A stretch of DNA of 64,000 nucleotides from Rhynchopus euleeides (lineage: Eukaryota; Euglenozoa; Diplonemea; Diplonemida; Diplonemidae), in assembly GCA_963210315.1 (NCBI GenBank), contig OY723239.1:963501-1027500 (forward strand). The letters are read 5' to 3'. Shown piece by piece: positions 1 through 8,213 of the stretch (position 1 is the first letter of the stretch; each line of letters begins with the position of its first letter). Both the position numbers and the translations under genes were made by a program. The notes beneath the pieces are model-generated. The model ran no database searches and was not told the origin of the DNA. It saw only the letters and a list, made by a program, of their open reading frames with translations.

Positions 1-260
1 AGCCCTGGCACGGGATCGCTGCTGGCGGGTAGTTCAGGCTCGTGGCCCTCCTCGTTCCGGATAGCCCCTCGGACATCCAAATGATTCACGTGCAGCAGCC
101 CATGCGCAGAGAACGGTGTGCCGTCTTGTACAGCAACTGTTGGACAACTGTTGAAATCGTTTTTCACCAAAAAAAATCACTCTGCGGGCCAAGTCGAAGA
201 TTTTTCTGGGGACTTTTGGTGTCCCCAATTTTTCAATTTTCGAAAAATAAGCTCACTTTG
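1..260. other. Gene-free segment downstream of the LINE
   Basis: No supportable gene. It could be LINE 3' UTR or flanking DNA. A T-rich stretch on the plus strand (about 282-342) corresponds to the lysine-rich C-terminal tail of ORF2 on the other strand. Confidence 0.4.
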
Positions 261-3200
261 CTAAACTGGACCCAACTCCCCACACTCTTTTTTTCCGACT
301 TTTTCACGGGTTTTTTCCGGTTTTTTTTGGTTTTTTTTGGCGGATGGAGCGAAGACCCCCCGTAGGTCCTTAAGCTTCGGGCAGGTTCGCAGCAGGTGCT
401 TCAGCGTCGTTTTCTGCACTGCGCAGCCGTGCATGGGGCATTTCGGTGCCCTGTTGTTCGACATGTAGTCGAACAGGAGGTAGTGGCGGCGCGTCCGTAG
501 CAGCCGCATCGTGCTGGCCCCGAGGCGGGTCAGCGCCGGTGTGTGTAGCGCGGGCCGGCGCGCTGTAGGCCCCGCCGCTTTAGGTGGCGTCCAGGCGTAC
601 AGACTTTTCTCGCCGGGCCGGGGCGTCCGCTCCGCAGTCACCCTCCGCACTGCCGCCTTCGCCGCCAGCAGTGCGATGGGCTCCGTCTGCAGCTTGTGTT
701 TGTTCGTCCGCAGACCCGCCTGATAGTCAGCCAGCTCATTTCCCTCCACCCCGACGTGGGCCGGCACGTACTGCAAGGTGACAGTCGTGCCTGAGCTGGT
801 GAGTGTGGCCAGGCCGCGCCAGACGTCGACAAGCGTTTCCGCTTTGGCACGGTGTGGCCCCGCTTCTAGCGCGTGCAGGGCGGATTGGCTATCCGTGAGA
901 ATCACGACGCGGGCTACACCCCTTGCTGCGATCATCTGAGTCGCCTCCCGCAGTGCTACCAGTTCTGCCTGGTAAGAGACGCAGCTCTGGCCCGCCCCGA
1001 CACTGCGCTTGTCGACGATGTCTGTTGTAGAAGGGTCCAGGAGGACAACACCCGCTCCTCCGACTCCCTCCTTTACCGACCCGTCCGTGTAGGCGTGCAG
1101 CTCCGTCTGGGGGAGTCCCGCCAGCATCACCTGCGCCATAGCGTACCTCTCCGCGTCGGTCTGGTCGGGGTCGCTCCGGCTCAGGCCAGGGATGGCGGGG
1201 TGTATCTGGATGTTCCCGAGCATCCCTTGCCACTCCCACGGTGCCACTGGGTAGTGGGATATGATTGTGGCAGGGCCCGGGCTGCGTGTGTAGATGGCGG
1301 TGCGTTTGACCACCGATTCAGCCAAACGAAGCCACGTGCTGCCGGCGGTGCGCGACGCTTTTTGGATCGCCGTTGACCCCGGGGACCCGCCAACCCGTCG
1401 AATCCGTTCGTAGGCCGTAGCCGCTTCGGTGTACATCTTCTCTTCGAGGGTCGGCAGGTGTGCCTCCCACAGCAGTTCCGCTGTGTCCGTGGTGAAGGCG
1501 CAGCCCGTGATGAGCCGCGCAGCCCGGCGGTGGATCGTCTCCAGCTCGCCGAAGGCCTTGTTGGTGAGTGCGATCCCCCATACGCATATGGCATAGGTTA
1601 CCGCGGGGAGCACGTATGTTAGGTACACCTGCCGCAGTGTGTGCGCGTCGCAGCCCCAGTCTCGTCCTGCCAGCATGTGTAGGAGTGCTAGGCGGCGGCG
1701 GTAAGTGATCTTGACTTGCTCGAGGTGCGCGGTCATGCTGCAGGTCTCGTCGATGAGGACCCCCAGGTACTTCGTTCTGTCACCCCGCTTGACCAGACTC
1801 CCATCTGAGTAGGTGAGGGGGAGGTCGGTTTTCCGTATGCCCTCCGCATCTCGCGGTGACACGAAAGGGAGGAAGGAGGTTTTGTCGCGGGACAGGCGGA
1901 AACCAAGTCGGGGGAGGCATTCCTCGAGGAGGCTAAGTGCCGTTTCGGTCTTCGCTGTTGTGTCATCGATATCGTCCCCCGTGAGGAGGATGGCCAGATC
2001 GTCGGCATATATGGCGGTATACCCTTTGCAGTGCGCGCTGAGGGTATTCGCCACCTCTGCCATGGCGCAGTTGAAGAGGAGGGGGGACAGCACTGTACCC
2101 TGGGGCACCCCCTCGGCCATGTGGTAGGTATCCCCGTGTGTACCACATACTGTCGTAGTCGCCCTTCGGTTGTCCAGGTAACTTGTGAACCATCGAAGGT
2201 ATCGCGCTGGTGTGTTCATCTCTTTGAGGCGCCGGAGGATGGCATCTCGACTCACCGTGTCGTACGCCTTCTCCATGTCCACGGTGAGCAGGATTGCGCT
2301 GCGGCCTTCTGCCAGTGCATCCCGTGCCAGCTGTGTGAGCATCGCCACGTTGTCCACCGCGGACCTGTGGCGACGGAAGCCTGCCTGCACGTCGTTGAGG
2401 TTGTGCATCGGCTCTGTGGGGTCCTCCATGAGCTGTGTGAGCCTCTTGGCGATCATCCGTTCCATCACTTTGCTCGCCCCGCTCGTGAGTGCGATTGGAC
2501 GGTAGGAGTTGGGGTCGGAGGCGGGTTTCCCCGGCTTGTGGATCGGGAAGAGGGTCGCTTGTGTCCATTCCTTCGGGAGTCTGCCGCTCACCCACGACAG
2601 GTTGCAGATGTGCAGCAGGCCCTCCCGTGCCCTGGGGCCGAGGTGTTTGAGGAACTCATTGTGGATACCGTCTGGGCCTGGCGTCTTCTTGTCGGCCAGC
2701 GAGTGGATGATGATGTCAAGCTCCGCCCTGGTGAAGGGCGCCTCTGAGGGGTGGGGCTTCGCGCTTTCCGGTGGGAGTTGTGGGGCGCTTAACGGCTCGT
2801 CCGGGTGGACCACCCCCCCGCCGCCGCTTGTCGCCGCATACCGTCGTCCGAGGCAGTCGGCCTTCTGTCTGTCAGTGGTGAGGGGCTCCCCCTCGTCGAG
2901 TAGTGGGTATGGCTGGGCTTTGTCCGCTCTGCCGTCCAGCTCACGCAGGAGGTTGAAGGCCCCGTTGGTGCGCGAGGCGTCAGTTGCCCGGGCTTCCCAG
3001 ACCTCACGCTTCGCTCGCCGGATTTGGCTGGTGACTTCCCTCCTGAGGCGGGTTAGGGTAGCGCCGTCATCTTTCGTGAGCTGCGCCGGTGGTGTGCGTT
3101 GTTGGCGCCCGATCTCCGTGTCCCTCTCGCGGATCGCTTTTTGCACCTTCTTGTCGCACCATCGACGCTTCCGCTTCCGCCTGCGGTGTCTAGGGATGTG

Positions 3201-4148
3201 GCGCTTCGCCACCTCCAGCAGCATGTGGGCCCATCGCGCGTACGCGGTGGTCGCATCCTTCCACCCGCTTACTCCGTCAGCACTCCGCTCCATCTCAGCG
3301 CAGTAAGCTTCCCAGTCCGCCTCCTTCCAGTTCCACAGCGGTTTGGTATTCGTTGTGTCCCTGTGTTGCGGTTCTGTGAGGTGCTCGCAGGGAACGTCGA
3401 ATTCCATCGGCAGGTGATCGGAACTCCCGGTGTTCAGCACCCTCCATTGCACCGGGTTCCAGTCACTCGCGACGACGACGTCGGGTGATGTAGCGTTTTC
3501 GCCCACTATGCGCGTCGATGACTCAGGGGTGTTGTAGATGCGCATGCCGTGTTCCTGTGCCCAGTCATTGAGTTGTGTCCCGACGGTGTTCGGTGTCTTC
3601 GCCGCGCTCCATGTTGGGTGGTGCGCGTTCAGGTCACCTGCGATCACGACGTTATCTCCACACGGCAACTCCTCGGTGTCGAAGTCATCCCGCCTGGTGT
3701 CCGCCTTTTGCAAACCCACTGCGCTGGGACGGTAGATGTGAATGATTTGTACGCCGCACACCTCCACGTCCTGTCGCTCTGTGACTTTCCAATTCCTGTA
3801 TTCTGCCACTGTTGCGCCCAGGTCTTTGCGCACCAGGGTAGTGATACCGCCCCCGTGGGTCTCACTTGTCCCCTTGGCCCGCGACGCCTTCCGGACACGG
3901 GTGTGTGCTGCGTACCCGTTGAAGTTGATCTTCCCCGTCTGGGCGGCCTTTAGCTCCTGGAGGAGGACGACGTCGTATCGTTTCTTCTCCAGGAGGGTGT
4001 TGAGCTCCGCCTTTCTCGCCGGGGTGAGGCCGTTGATATTCCAGCTCAGGCATTTCAGGAGGGGGCCTGGGTTGGGTTCTATGCCTGCCTCGAGTAGCAG
4101 TCGTCGTGTGGTTTCGGCCTGACTGTGGAGGCGTGTGGGCGCTGGTGG
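261..4148 (-). CDS. LINE ORF2: APE endonuclease, reverse transcriptase, RNase H, CCHC finger
   Basis: Polyprotein that would nick target DNA and prime reverse transcription there. The frame is open from the codon after the ORF1 stop (4148) to TAG at 261. No ATG or GTG occurs before a GTG at 3833, and the first ATG lies inside the endonuclease, so independent initiation would delete catalytic residues. In order from 4148: a 2A-like motif LLLEAGIEPNPGP; endonuclease motifs SWNING, LLQELK, GDLNAHH and SSDH; RT motifs KKTPGPDGI, DMEKAYD, GVPQGTVLSPLL and YADD; RNase H motifs YTDGS, AELVAL, TDSQSAL and GNELADYQA; then a CCHC finger (CPMHGC...H...C). All expected catalytic residues I looked for are present, so the copy could be functional. 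The last 30 or so residues, Lys-rich and downstream of a repeated terminal motif, may be accidental. Confidence 0.9.
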   Translation of the reverse strand, partial: PPAPTRLHSQAETTRRLLLEAGIEPNPGPLLKCLSWNINGLTPARKAELNTLLEKKRYDVVLLQELKAAQTGKINFNGYAAHTRVRKASRAKGTSETHGGGITTLVRKDLGATVAEYRNWKVTERQDVEVCGVQIIHIYRPSAVGLQKADTRRDDFDTEELPCGDNVVIAGDLNAHHPTWSAAKTPNTVGTQLNDWAQEHGMRIYNTPESSTRIVGENATSPDVVVASDWNPVQWRVLNTGSSDHLPMEFDVPCEHLTEPQHRDTTNTKPLWNWKEADWEAYCAEMERSADGVSGWKDATTAYARWAHMLLEVAKRHIPRHRRRKRKRRWCDKKVQKAIRERDTEIGRQQRTPPAQLTKDDGATLTRLRREVTSQIRRAKREVWEARATDASRTNGAFNLLRELDGRADKAQPYPLLDEGEPLTTDRQKADCLGRRYAATSGGGGVVHPDEPLSAPQLPPESAKPHPSEAPFTRAELDIIIHSLADKKTPGPDGIHNEFLKHLGPRAREGLLHICNLSWVSGRLPKEWTQATLFPIHKPGKPASDPNSYRPIALTSGASKVMERMIAKRLTQLMEDPTEPMHNLNDVQAGFRRHRSAVDNVAMLTQLARDALAEGRSAILLTVDMEKAYDTVSRDAILRRLKEMNTPARYLRWFTSYLDNRRATTTVCGTHGDTYHMAEGVPQGTVLSPLLFNCAMAEVANTLSAHCKGYTAIYADDLAILLTGDDIDDTTAKTETALSLLEECLPRLGFRLSRDKTSFLPFVSPRDAEGIRKTDLPLTYSDGSLVKRGDRTKYLGVLIDETCSMTAHLEQVKITYRRRLALLHMLAGRDWGCDAHTLRQVYLTYVLPAVTYAICVWGIALTNKAFGELETIHRRAARLITGCAFTTDTAELLWEAHLPTLEEKMYTEAATAYERIRRVGGSPGSTAIQKASRTAGSTWLRLAESVVKRTAIYTRSPGPATIISHYPVAPWEWQGMLGNIQIHPAIPGLSRSDPDQTDAERYAMAQVMLAGLPQTELHAYTDGSVKEGVGGAGVVLLDPSTTDIVDKRSVGAGQSCVSYQAELVALREATQMIAARGVARVVILTDSQSALHALEAGPHRAKAETLVDVWRGLATLTSSGTTVTLQYVPAHVGVEGNELADYQAGLRTNKHKLQTEPIALLAAKAAVRRVTAERTPRPGEKSLYAWTPPKAAGPTARRPALHTPALTRLGASTMRLLRTRRHYLLFDYMSNNRAPKCPMHGCAVQKTTLKHLLRTCPKLKDLRGVFAPSAKKNQKKPEKTREKVGKKECGELGPV
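4062..4100 (-). other. 2A-like ribosome-skipping motif (NPGP)
   Basis: Translated in the ORF2 frame this reads LLLEAGIEPNPGP, 17 codons after the ORF1 UGA and just before the endonuclease. The 2A consensus is D(V/I)ExNPGP preceded by a Leu-rich helix. Here every position fits except Gly for the Asp. 2A-like peptides at the N-terminus of ORF2 are known in trypanosome and animal non-LTR retrotransposons. Activity in this case is inferred. Confidence 0.7.
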
Positions 4149-4151
4149 TCA
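4149..4151 (-). other. Single in-frame UGA between ORF1 and ORF2
   Basis: On the minus strand the sequence reads GTC TGA CCA. Both flanking frames are identical and open, so one UGA is all that separates a 550-codon ORF1 from about 1295 further codons. UGA followed by C is the leakiest known stop context. Alternatively it is a CGA-to-TGA decay mutation in this copy. Confidence 0.7.
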
Positions 4152-5801
4152 GACCCGGAAGGGTTTATCCGGGGACTTAGGGGACCGTGGCGCGGCTTTA
4201 CGCGCGCCGTCGCGTTCACGCCCAGTGCCCCGTGGTGGCGAAGAGGTAGCAGTGGTCTTTGTCCCCCGGACCCTGTCCCGCTTGTCAGGCGACATGGTGA
4301 GGGGGATCGGCGTCGGTGGCCTCTCGTCCCTGTCCGTCCTCGTCCGCGGTGTCGTCTTCTGTGGTGTAGTCTGGGGCTCTGCGGGGGCCCCTTTCGCGAC
4401 CAGACTTGCACGTACTAGTTCGTGCATCTTGTCCAGCCGCGTCTGGAGGGCGAGGTTTTGCGCACGGAGGATTTTCATGTCCTCGCGTGTGCTCTCCAGC
4501 TGTGCCTGCAGAGCTGCCACTAGCGGGTCGGGTGTGGGTGCGCGTGTGGGTGCGGGGTCCCTCATCTGGGTGTCCGTCTGTCCGGCTGCCTTCTTCTCCT
4601 TCTTCTTCTTCGTCTTCTTCTTGATCGGCAGCATCTCGCTCCCAGGCACTCCCGCCGGCGGCGTCGGTGTGGGTGCAGGCGCAGGCGCAGTCGTGTTCTT
4701 CGGCGCAGGCGTGTTCTTCTGCGTCTTCTGTGTGGTGGGCTTGGTCGGCTTTGTGCTGCGGGGGGCTGCACGGTCGAACAGGTGGCCATCCTGCTCCTGC
4801 CTGTACCGTCGGACGGTGATGATCCCCTTCTGCGTGATGATGGGGTCGGTGCTTGGTGGTGGGGCTCCGCGGTACATCGCCACGCGTCGCCCTTCCGTCC
4901 GTGCGCTAGTGAGGAAGGTGGGGGTCCACCCCAGCTCCTCCAGCATTTTCCCCACGCACTTCCGAGAGTAGTCGGTCGATAAGCCGTCGACCAGCCACTT
5001 CTCCTCCGCGAGGTTGCGTGCCAGGCTGTCACCCAGCACCTGTGCTGCCGTCTGCAGCGGCGTTGTTGTGGGCACCGCCATCCCGAGCCCACCTTTGCTT
5101 AGCAGGATGACCCTGCCGCCCAGTGCCTGTGCCTGTTGGCGCGCGGCGTCCACCTGCGTGTCGGGTGCGAGGGGCGTCACTCGTTCCGTGCTGCTCCTCG
5201 TCTTCCCTGTAAAAAAGGGGCGCGCAAACACCCCGCCGTCGCCGCTCGCTCTCAGCAGCCCTGCCAGCTCGGTGGCGTCGACCGTCACCCTGTACGTGGT
5301 GGGGGCCTCCTGGTGGGGCCTCCTGGGGTTGAGGGTGATGATTCCGTGTACATCACCCCCGTGCCGTCTCACCCAGTCGCACGCCGTCTTCTTCGACAGC
5401 TGTCGTCCCATCACCACGACCGGCTTGAGTCCTTCCCCCATGGTGGGGGCCGTGACGCCCCGTGGGGCGTAGCGCACCTGCCCTCGCAGGTTCACCATGC
5501 AGCGTCGCACCGTCCGCAGCTCTCCCCCCCTCTGCAGCACGACGTCGGTGCAGCTTTTTGCGAGGCTCTTTGGGGCCTCGTCGGCGCAGATAAGCAGCAT
5601 CGCTGCTTGCACGTTCTCGTTGATCGCTGCCTTCATGGCAGCCTGCGACTCATTTTTGTGGCAGAGATAAACTCCGCCCTGCTCGAGGAAGGACTTCGCA
5701 TCCTTCGCTACTGGGGTGTTCCAATCTCCCTCCCGCAGTTCCCAGCGCTCCTGCGCCGCTTTGCCTAGCCCAGCGGATCCCGACGTGGGGGGGGGCGCCA
5801 T
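4149..5801 (-). CDS. LINE ORF1 protein
   Basis: 550-residue protein starting at ATG 5801 and ending at TGA 4151-4149. I recognise no catalytic domain. The first 330 residues are compact and gag-like. A Pro/Thr/Ala-rich linker and a lysine cluster (KKKTKKKKEKK, near residue 390) follow. Next comes a predicted coiled coil of about 40 residues with regular Leu spacing, then a basic Arg/Pro/Thr tail. A basic region plus coiled coil is typical of LINE ORF1 RNA-binding proteins; the role as RNA chaperone or RNP protein is inferred from position. It is in exactly the same frame as ORF2, separated by only one UGA. Confidence 0.75.
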   Translation of the reverse strand: MAPPPTSGSAGLGKAAQERWELREGDWNTPVAKDAKSFLEQGGVYLCHKNESQAAMKAAINENVQAAMLLICADEAPKSLAKSCTDVVLQRGGELRTVRRCMVNLRGQVRYAPRGVTAPTMGEGLKPVVVMGRQLSKKTACDWVRRHGGDVHGIITLNPRRPHQEAPTTYRVTVDATELAGLLRASGDGGVFARPFFTGKTRSSTERVTPLAPDTQVDAARQQAQALGGRVILLSKGGLGMAVPTTTPLQTAAQVLGDSLARNLAEEKWLVDGLSTDYSRKCVGKMLEELGWTPTFLTSARTEGRRVAMYRGAPPPSTDPIITQKGIITVRRYRQEQDGHLFDRAAPRSTKPTKPTTQKTQKNTPAPKNTTAPAPAPTPTPPAGVPGSEMLPIKKKTKKKKEKKAAGQTDTQMRDPAPTRAPTPDPLVAALQAQLESTREDMKILRAQNLALQTRLDKMHELVRASLVAKGAPAEPQTTPQKTTPRTRTDRDERPPTPIPLTMSPDKRDRVRGTKTTATSSPPRGTGRERDGARKAAPRSPKSPDKPFRV

Positions 5802-5884
5802 TTGCGGGGGAGGGGGGGTCAGTACGTACTACTTGATCAGTAGACCGTTGATGTGTCAGTTGTGTCCGCCTGAAGGGCATACCC

Positions 5885-6118
5885 GGGTTCTTTTGAATGT
5901 TGGGAGCCCGTGCGGATCGTGGTGGGGTCATTTCGACCATGGGGTGTCTGTCTTCACCCGCGACTGGTCGTCACCATTTTGGCTCATATTCGTCCACATG
6001 TCCGGCCTTGAGCCCCCAGTTTCAACACGAAAATGAGCCCAGACGGTCACTGCCAGTAAGGGGTGAAGACAGACACCCCATGGCCAAAATGACCCCACCA
6101 CGATCCCCACCACGATAA
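5885..6118. repeat. Fold-back repeat, partial copy next to the LINE
   Basis: An imperfect palindrome with arms built on CGTGGTGGGGTCAT and CCATGGGGTGTCTGTC. The same segment forms the core of the three short elements at 6137-6753, 6820-7440 and 11455-12077, and a smaller piece lies near 30395-30460. Here it lacks the G-rich termini of those elements. Confidence 0.7.
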
Positions 6119-6136
6119 AAATTCTTACGAATTCTT

Positions 6137-6753
6137 ACTGGGGGGGGGCAAATAATCGTGCACTCCTCTATTAATTGGCGAACGGGCGGGTATAATTGAG
6201 GGGCCCAAAAAAAGGCAAAAAGTTGACGGGGGGGAATAATCGTGGGGTGCACGATTATTCACTTTTGCAAGTTTTCTGGTCAGTTCTGGGGACAAACATC
6301 GCAAAAACCTCGTCCGTTTGCATATTTGGAATCTGTGCGGATCGTGGTGGGGTCATTTTGGCCATGGGGTGTCTGTCTTCACCCCTTACTGGCAGTGACC
6401 GTCTGGGCTCATTTTCGTGTTGAAACTGGGGGCTCAAGGCCGGACATGTGGACGAATATGAGCCAAAATGGTGACGACCAGTCACGGGTGAAGACAGACA
6501 CCCCATGGTCGAAATGACCCCACCACGATCCGCACGGGCTCCCAACATTCAAAAGAACGAGTTTTTTGAAAATTCTGCGGGAAAAATTGCTCATTTTTCT
6601 TCCAGAACTGACCGAAAATAGCCAAAAGTGAATAATCGTGCACCCCACGATTATTCAGCGGAAAAAACTTTATATATGCCTGTTTCAAAAAGGCACGATT
6701 ATTTGACTATGCACGATTATTCGACTATGCACGATTAATTGCCCCCCCCCAGT
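6137..6753 (+). mobile_element. Non-autonomous relative of the Ulp1-DDE transposon, copy 1
   Basis: 617 bp bounded by ACTGGGGGGGGGC and its inverse. The outer 100 bp or so at each end match the ends of the autonomous element at 7451-11413, in the same orientation. The interior is the fold-back repeat instead of a gene, between two palindromic AATAATCGTG/CACGATTATT boxes. It has no coding capacity. Confidence 0.8.
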
Positions 6754-6819
6754 AAGAATTCTTACTTTTTCAATTCTTAAAAATTCTTGAATTCTTGGAA
6801 ATTCTTACCAAGAATTCTT

Positions 6820-7440
6820 ACTGGGGGGGGGCAATTAATCGTGCATAGTCGAATAATCGTGCATAGTCAAATAATAGTGCCTTTTTGAAACGGGCATTTA
6901 TAAAGTTTTTCCGCTGAATAATCGTGGGGTGCACGATTATTCACTTTTGGCTATTTTCGGTCAGTTCTGGAAGAAAAATGAGCAAATTTTCCCGCAGAAT
7001 ATTCAAAAACCCCGGTCTTCTGAATGTTGGGAGCCCGTGCGGATCGTGGTGGGGTCATTTCGACCATGGGGTGTCTGTCTTCACCCGTGACTGGTCGTCA
7101 CCATTTTGGCTCATATTCGTCCACATGTCCGGACTTGTGTGCCTCCAGTTTCAACACGAAAATGAGCCCAGACGGTGACTGCCAGTAAGGGGTGAAGACA
7201 GACACCCCATGGCCAAAATGACCCCACTACGATCCGCACAGATTCCAAATATGCAAACGGACGAGGTTCTTGCGATGTTTGTCCCCAGAACTGACCAGAA
7301 AACTTGCAAAAGTGAATAATCGTGCACCCCACGATTATTCCCCCCCGTCAACTTTTTGACTTTTTTTGGGCCCCTCAATTATACCCGCCCGTTCGCCAAT
7401 TAATAGTGGAGTGCACGATTATTTGCCCCCCCCCCCCAGT
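6820..7440 (-). mobile_element. Non-autonomous relative of the Ulp1-DDE transposon, copy 2 (inverted)
   Basis: 621 bp, the reverse orientation of copies 1 and 3 and very similar to them. It is separated from copy 1 by an AATTCTT-rich spacer and from the autonomous element by only about 10 bases (AAGAATTCTT). Confidence 0.8.
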
Positions 7441-7644
7441 AAGAATTCTTACTGGGGGGGGGGGCAATTAATCGTGCACTCCACTATTAATTGGCGAACG
7501 GGCGGGTATAATTGAGGGGCCCAAAAAAAGATAAAAAGTTGACGGGGGGGAATAATCGTGGTGTGCACGATTATTCACTTTTTGAAGTTTTAGGCTATTT
7601 CTGGTGCAAAAGTACGTATTCCTGGTGAGGGGGAGGGGACCGAG

Positions 7645-8213
7645 TTATATAATCTGGCTGGGAGGGGGTCGCGGGGTGTACGGGGGCTGAGTCCGGCCAC
7701 TCTTGCTCTGCCATCCAAACTTGCTGAGGACACTTCCACCACCCGGGTAATGGTGGGTCTTCCACGTTGTCATGTGGAGCTTCTTGCACGCAATCGGGCA
7801 GGCATTGCAAGGGTACGAAGACACGGTCGCGAAAGTTGAAACATGCCACACGGTATCACGGTTTGTGCGAGGCTCGTTGAAAAGGTACAAGGACAACCTC
7901 TTGGTGGTGAAAATTCAACAGTTCAGGAAGAAGAAACCACCACCAGGTGTTTCAAGGTTCCCCTGTTCAGTGGGGCTCGGGATATGGAGTTTATCCCTGG
8001 GCAAGAGACGTTCGGCGTTTGAGTGGACAGGCCGGAACTCGATGGCAAGTATGGGTGGTGCATGCATGCTGCCCCGAAACACCTGCCTCTGATTCAGAGG
8101 CAGTTGAAAGTGCAGATGCCACAGGAACTTGCAGAAAAAATGCGATGCCCATTCAGACAGAAAAAAAAGGGTCTTTGCGCCGTATGGGCAGGAAGTTCGA
8201 GCAGGAAGCACAC
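7645..8213 (-). CDS. Possible remnant coding sequence downstream of the transposase
   Basis: Two minus-strand open stretches in one frame (ending at 7915 and at 7645) are separated by a single TGA. The downstream one reads plausibly as protein and has a Cys/His cluster (PCNACPIACKKLH...H). It could be a second small gene of the transposon, an exon, or 3' UTR. I do not recognise it. Confidence 0.2.

Larger units (their letters stand above)
261..5884 (-). mobile_element. Non-LTR (LINE) retrotransposon, APE endonuclease + RT + RNase H type
   Basis: Minus-strand element with ORF1 (4149-5801) followed by ORF2 (261-4148). ORF2 has an APE-type endonuclease, reverse transcriptase, RNase H and a CCHC finger, the layout of the I-like/ingi-like LINE clades. 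The 5' boundary is set only by the start of an unrelated fold-back repeat at about 5885. The 3' boundary is uncertain because a motif repeated elsewhere in the window (GGGGGTCTTCGC on the minus strand, about 346-358) lies inside the last codons of ORF2. No target-site duplication was found. Confidence 0.85.

Noticed and set aside
5964..5980. 13-base match (CCATTTTGGCTCA) to the dinoflagellate spliced leader inside the fold-back repeat
   Set aside because: The flanking bases do not match the rest of the leader, and the segment is part of a palindromic repeat copied with its element, so chance is the better explanation.
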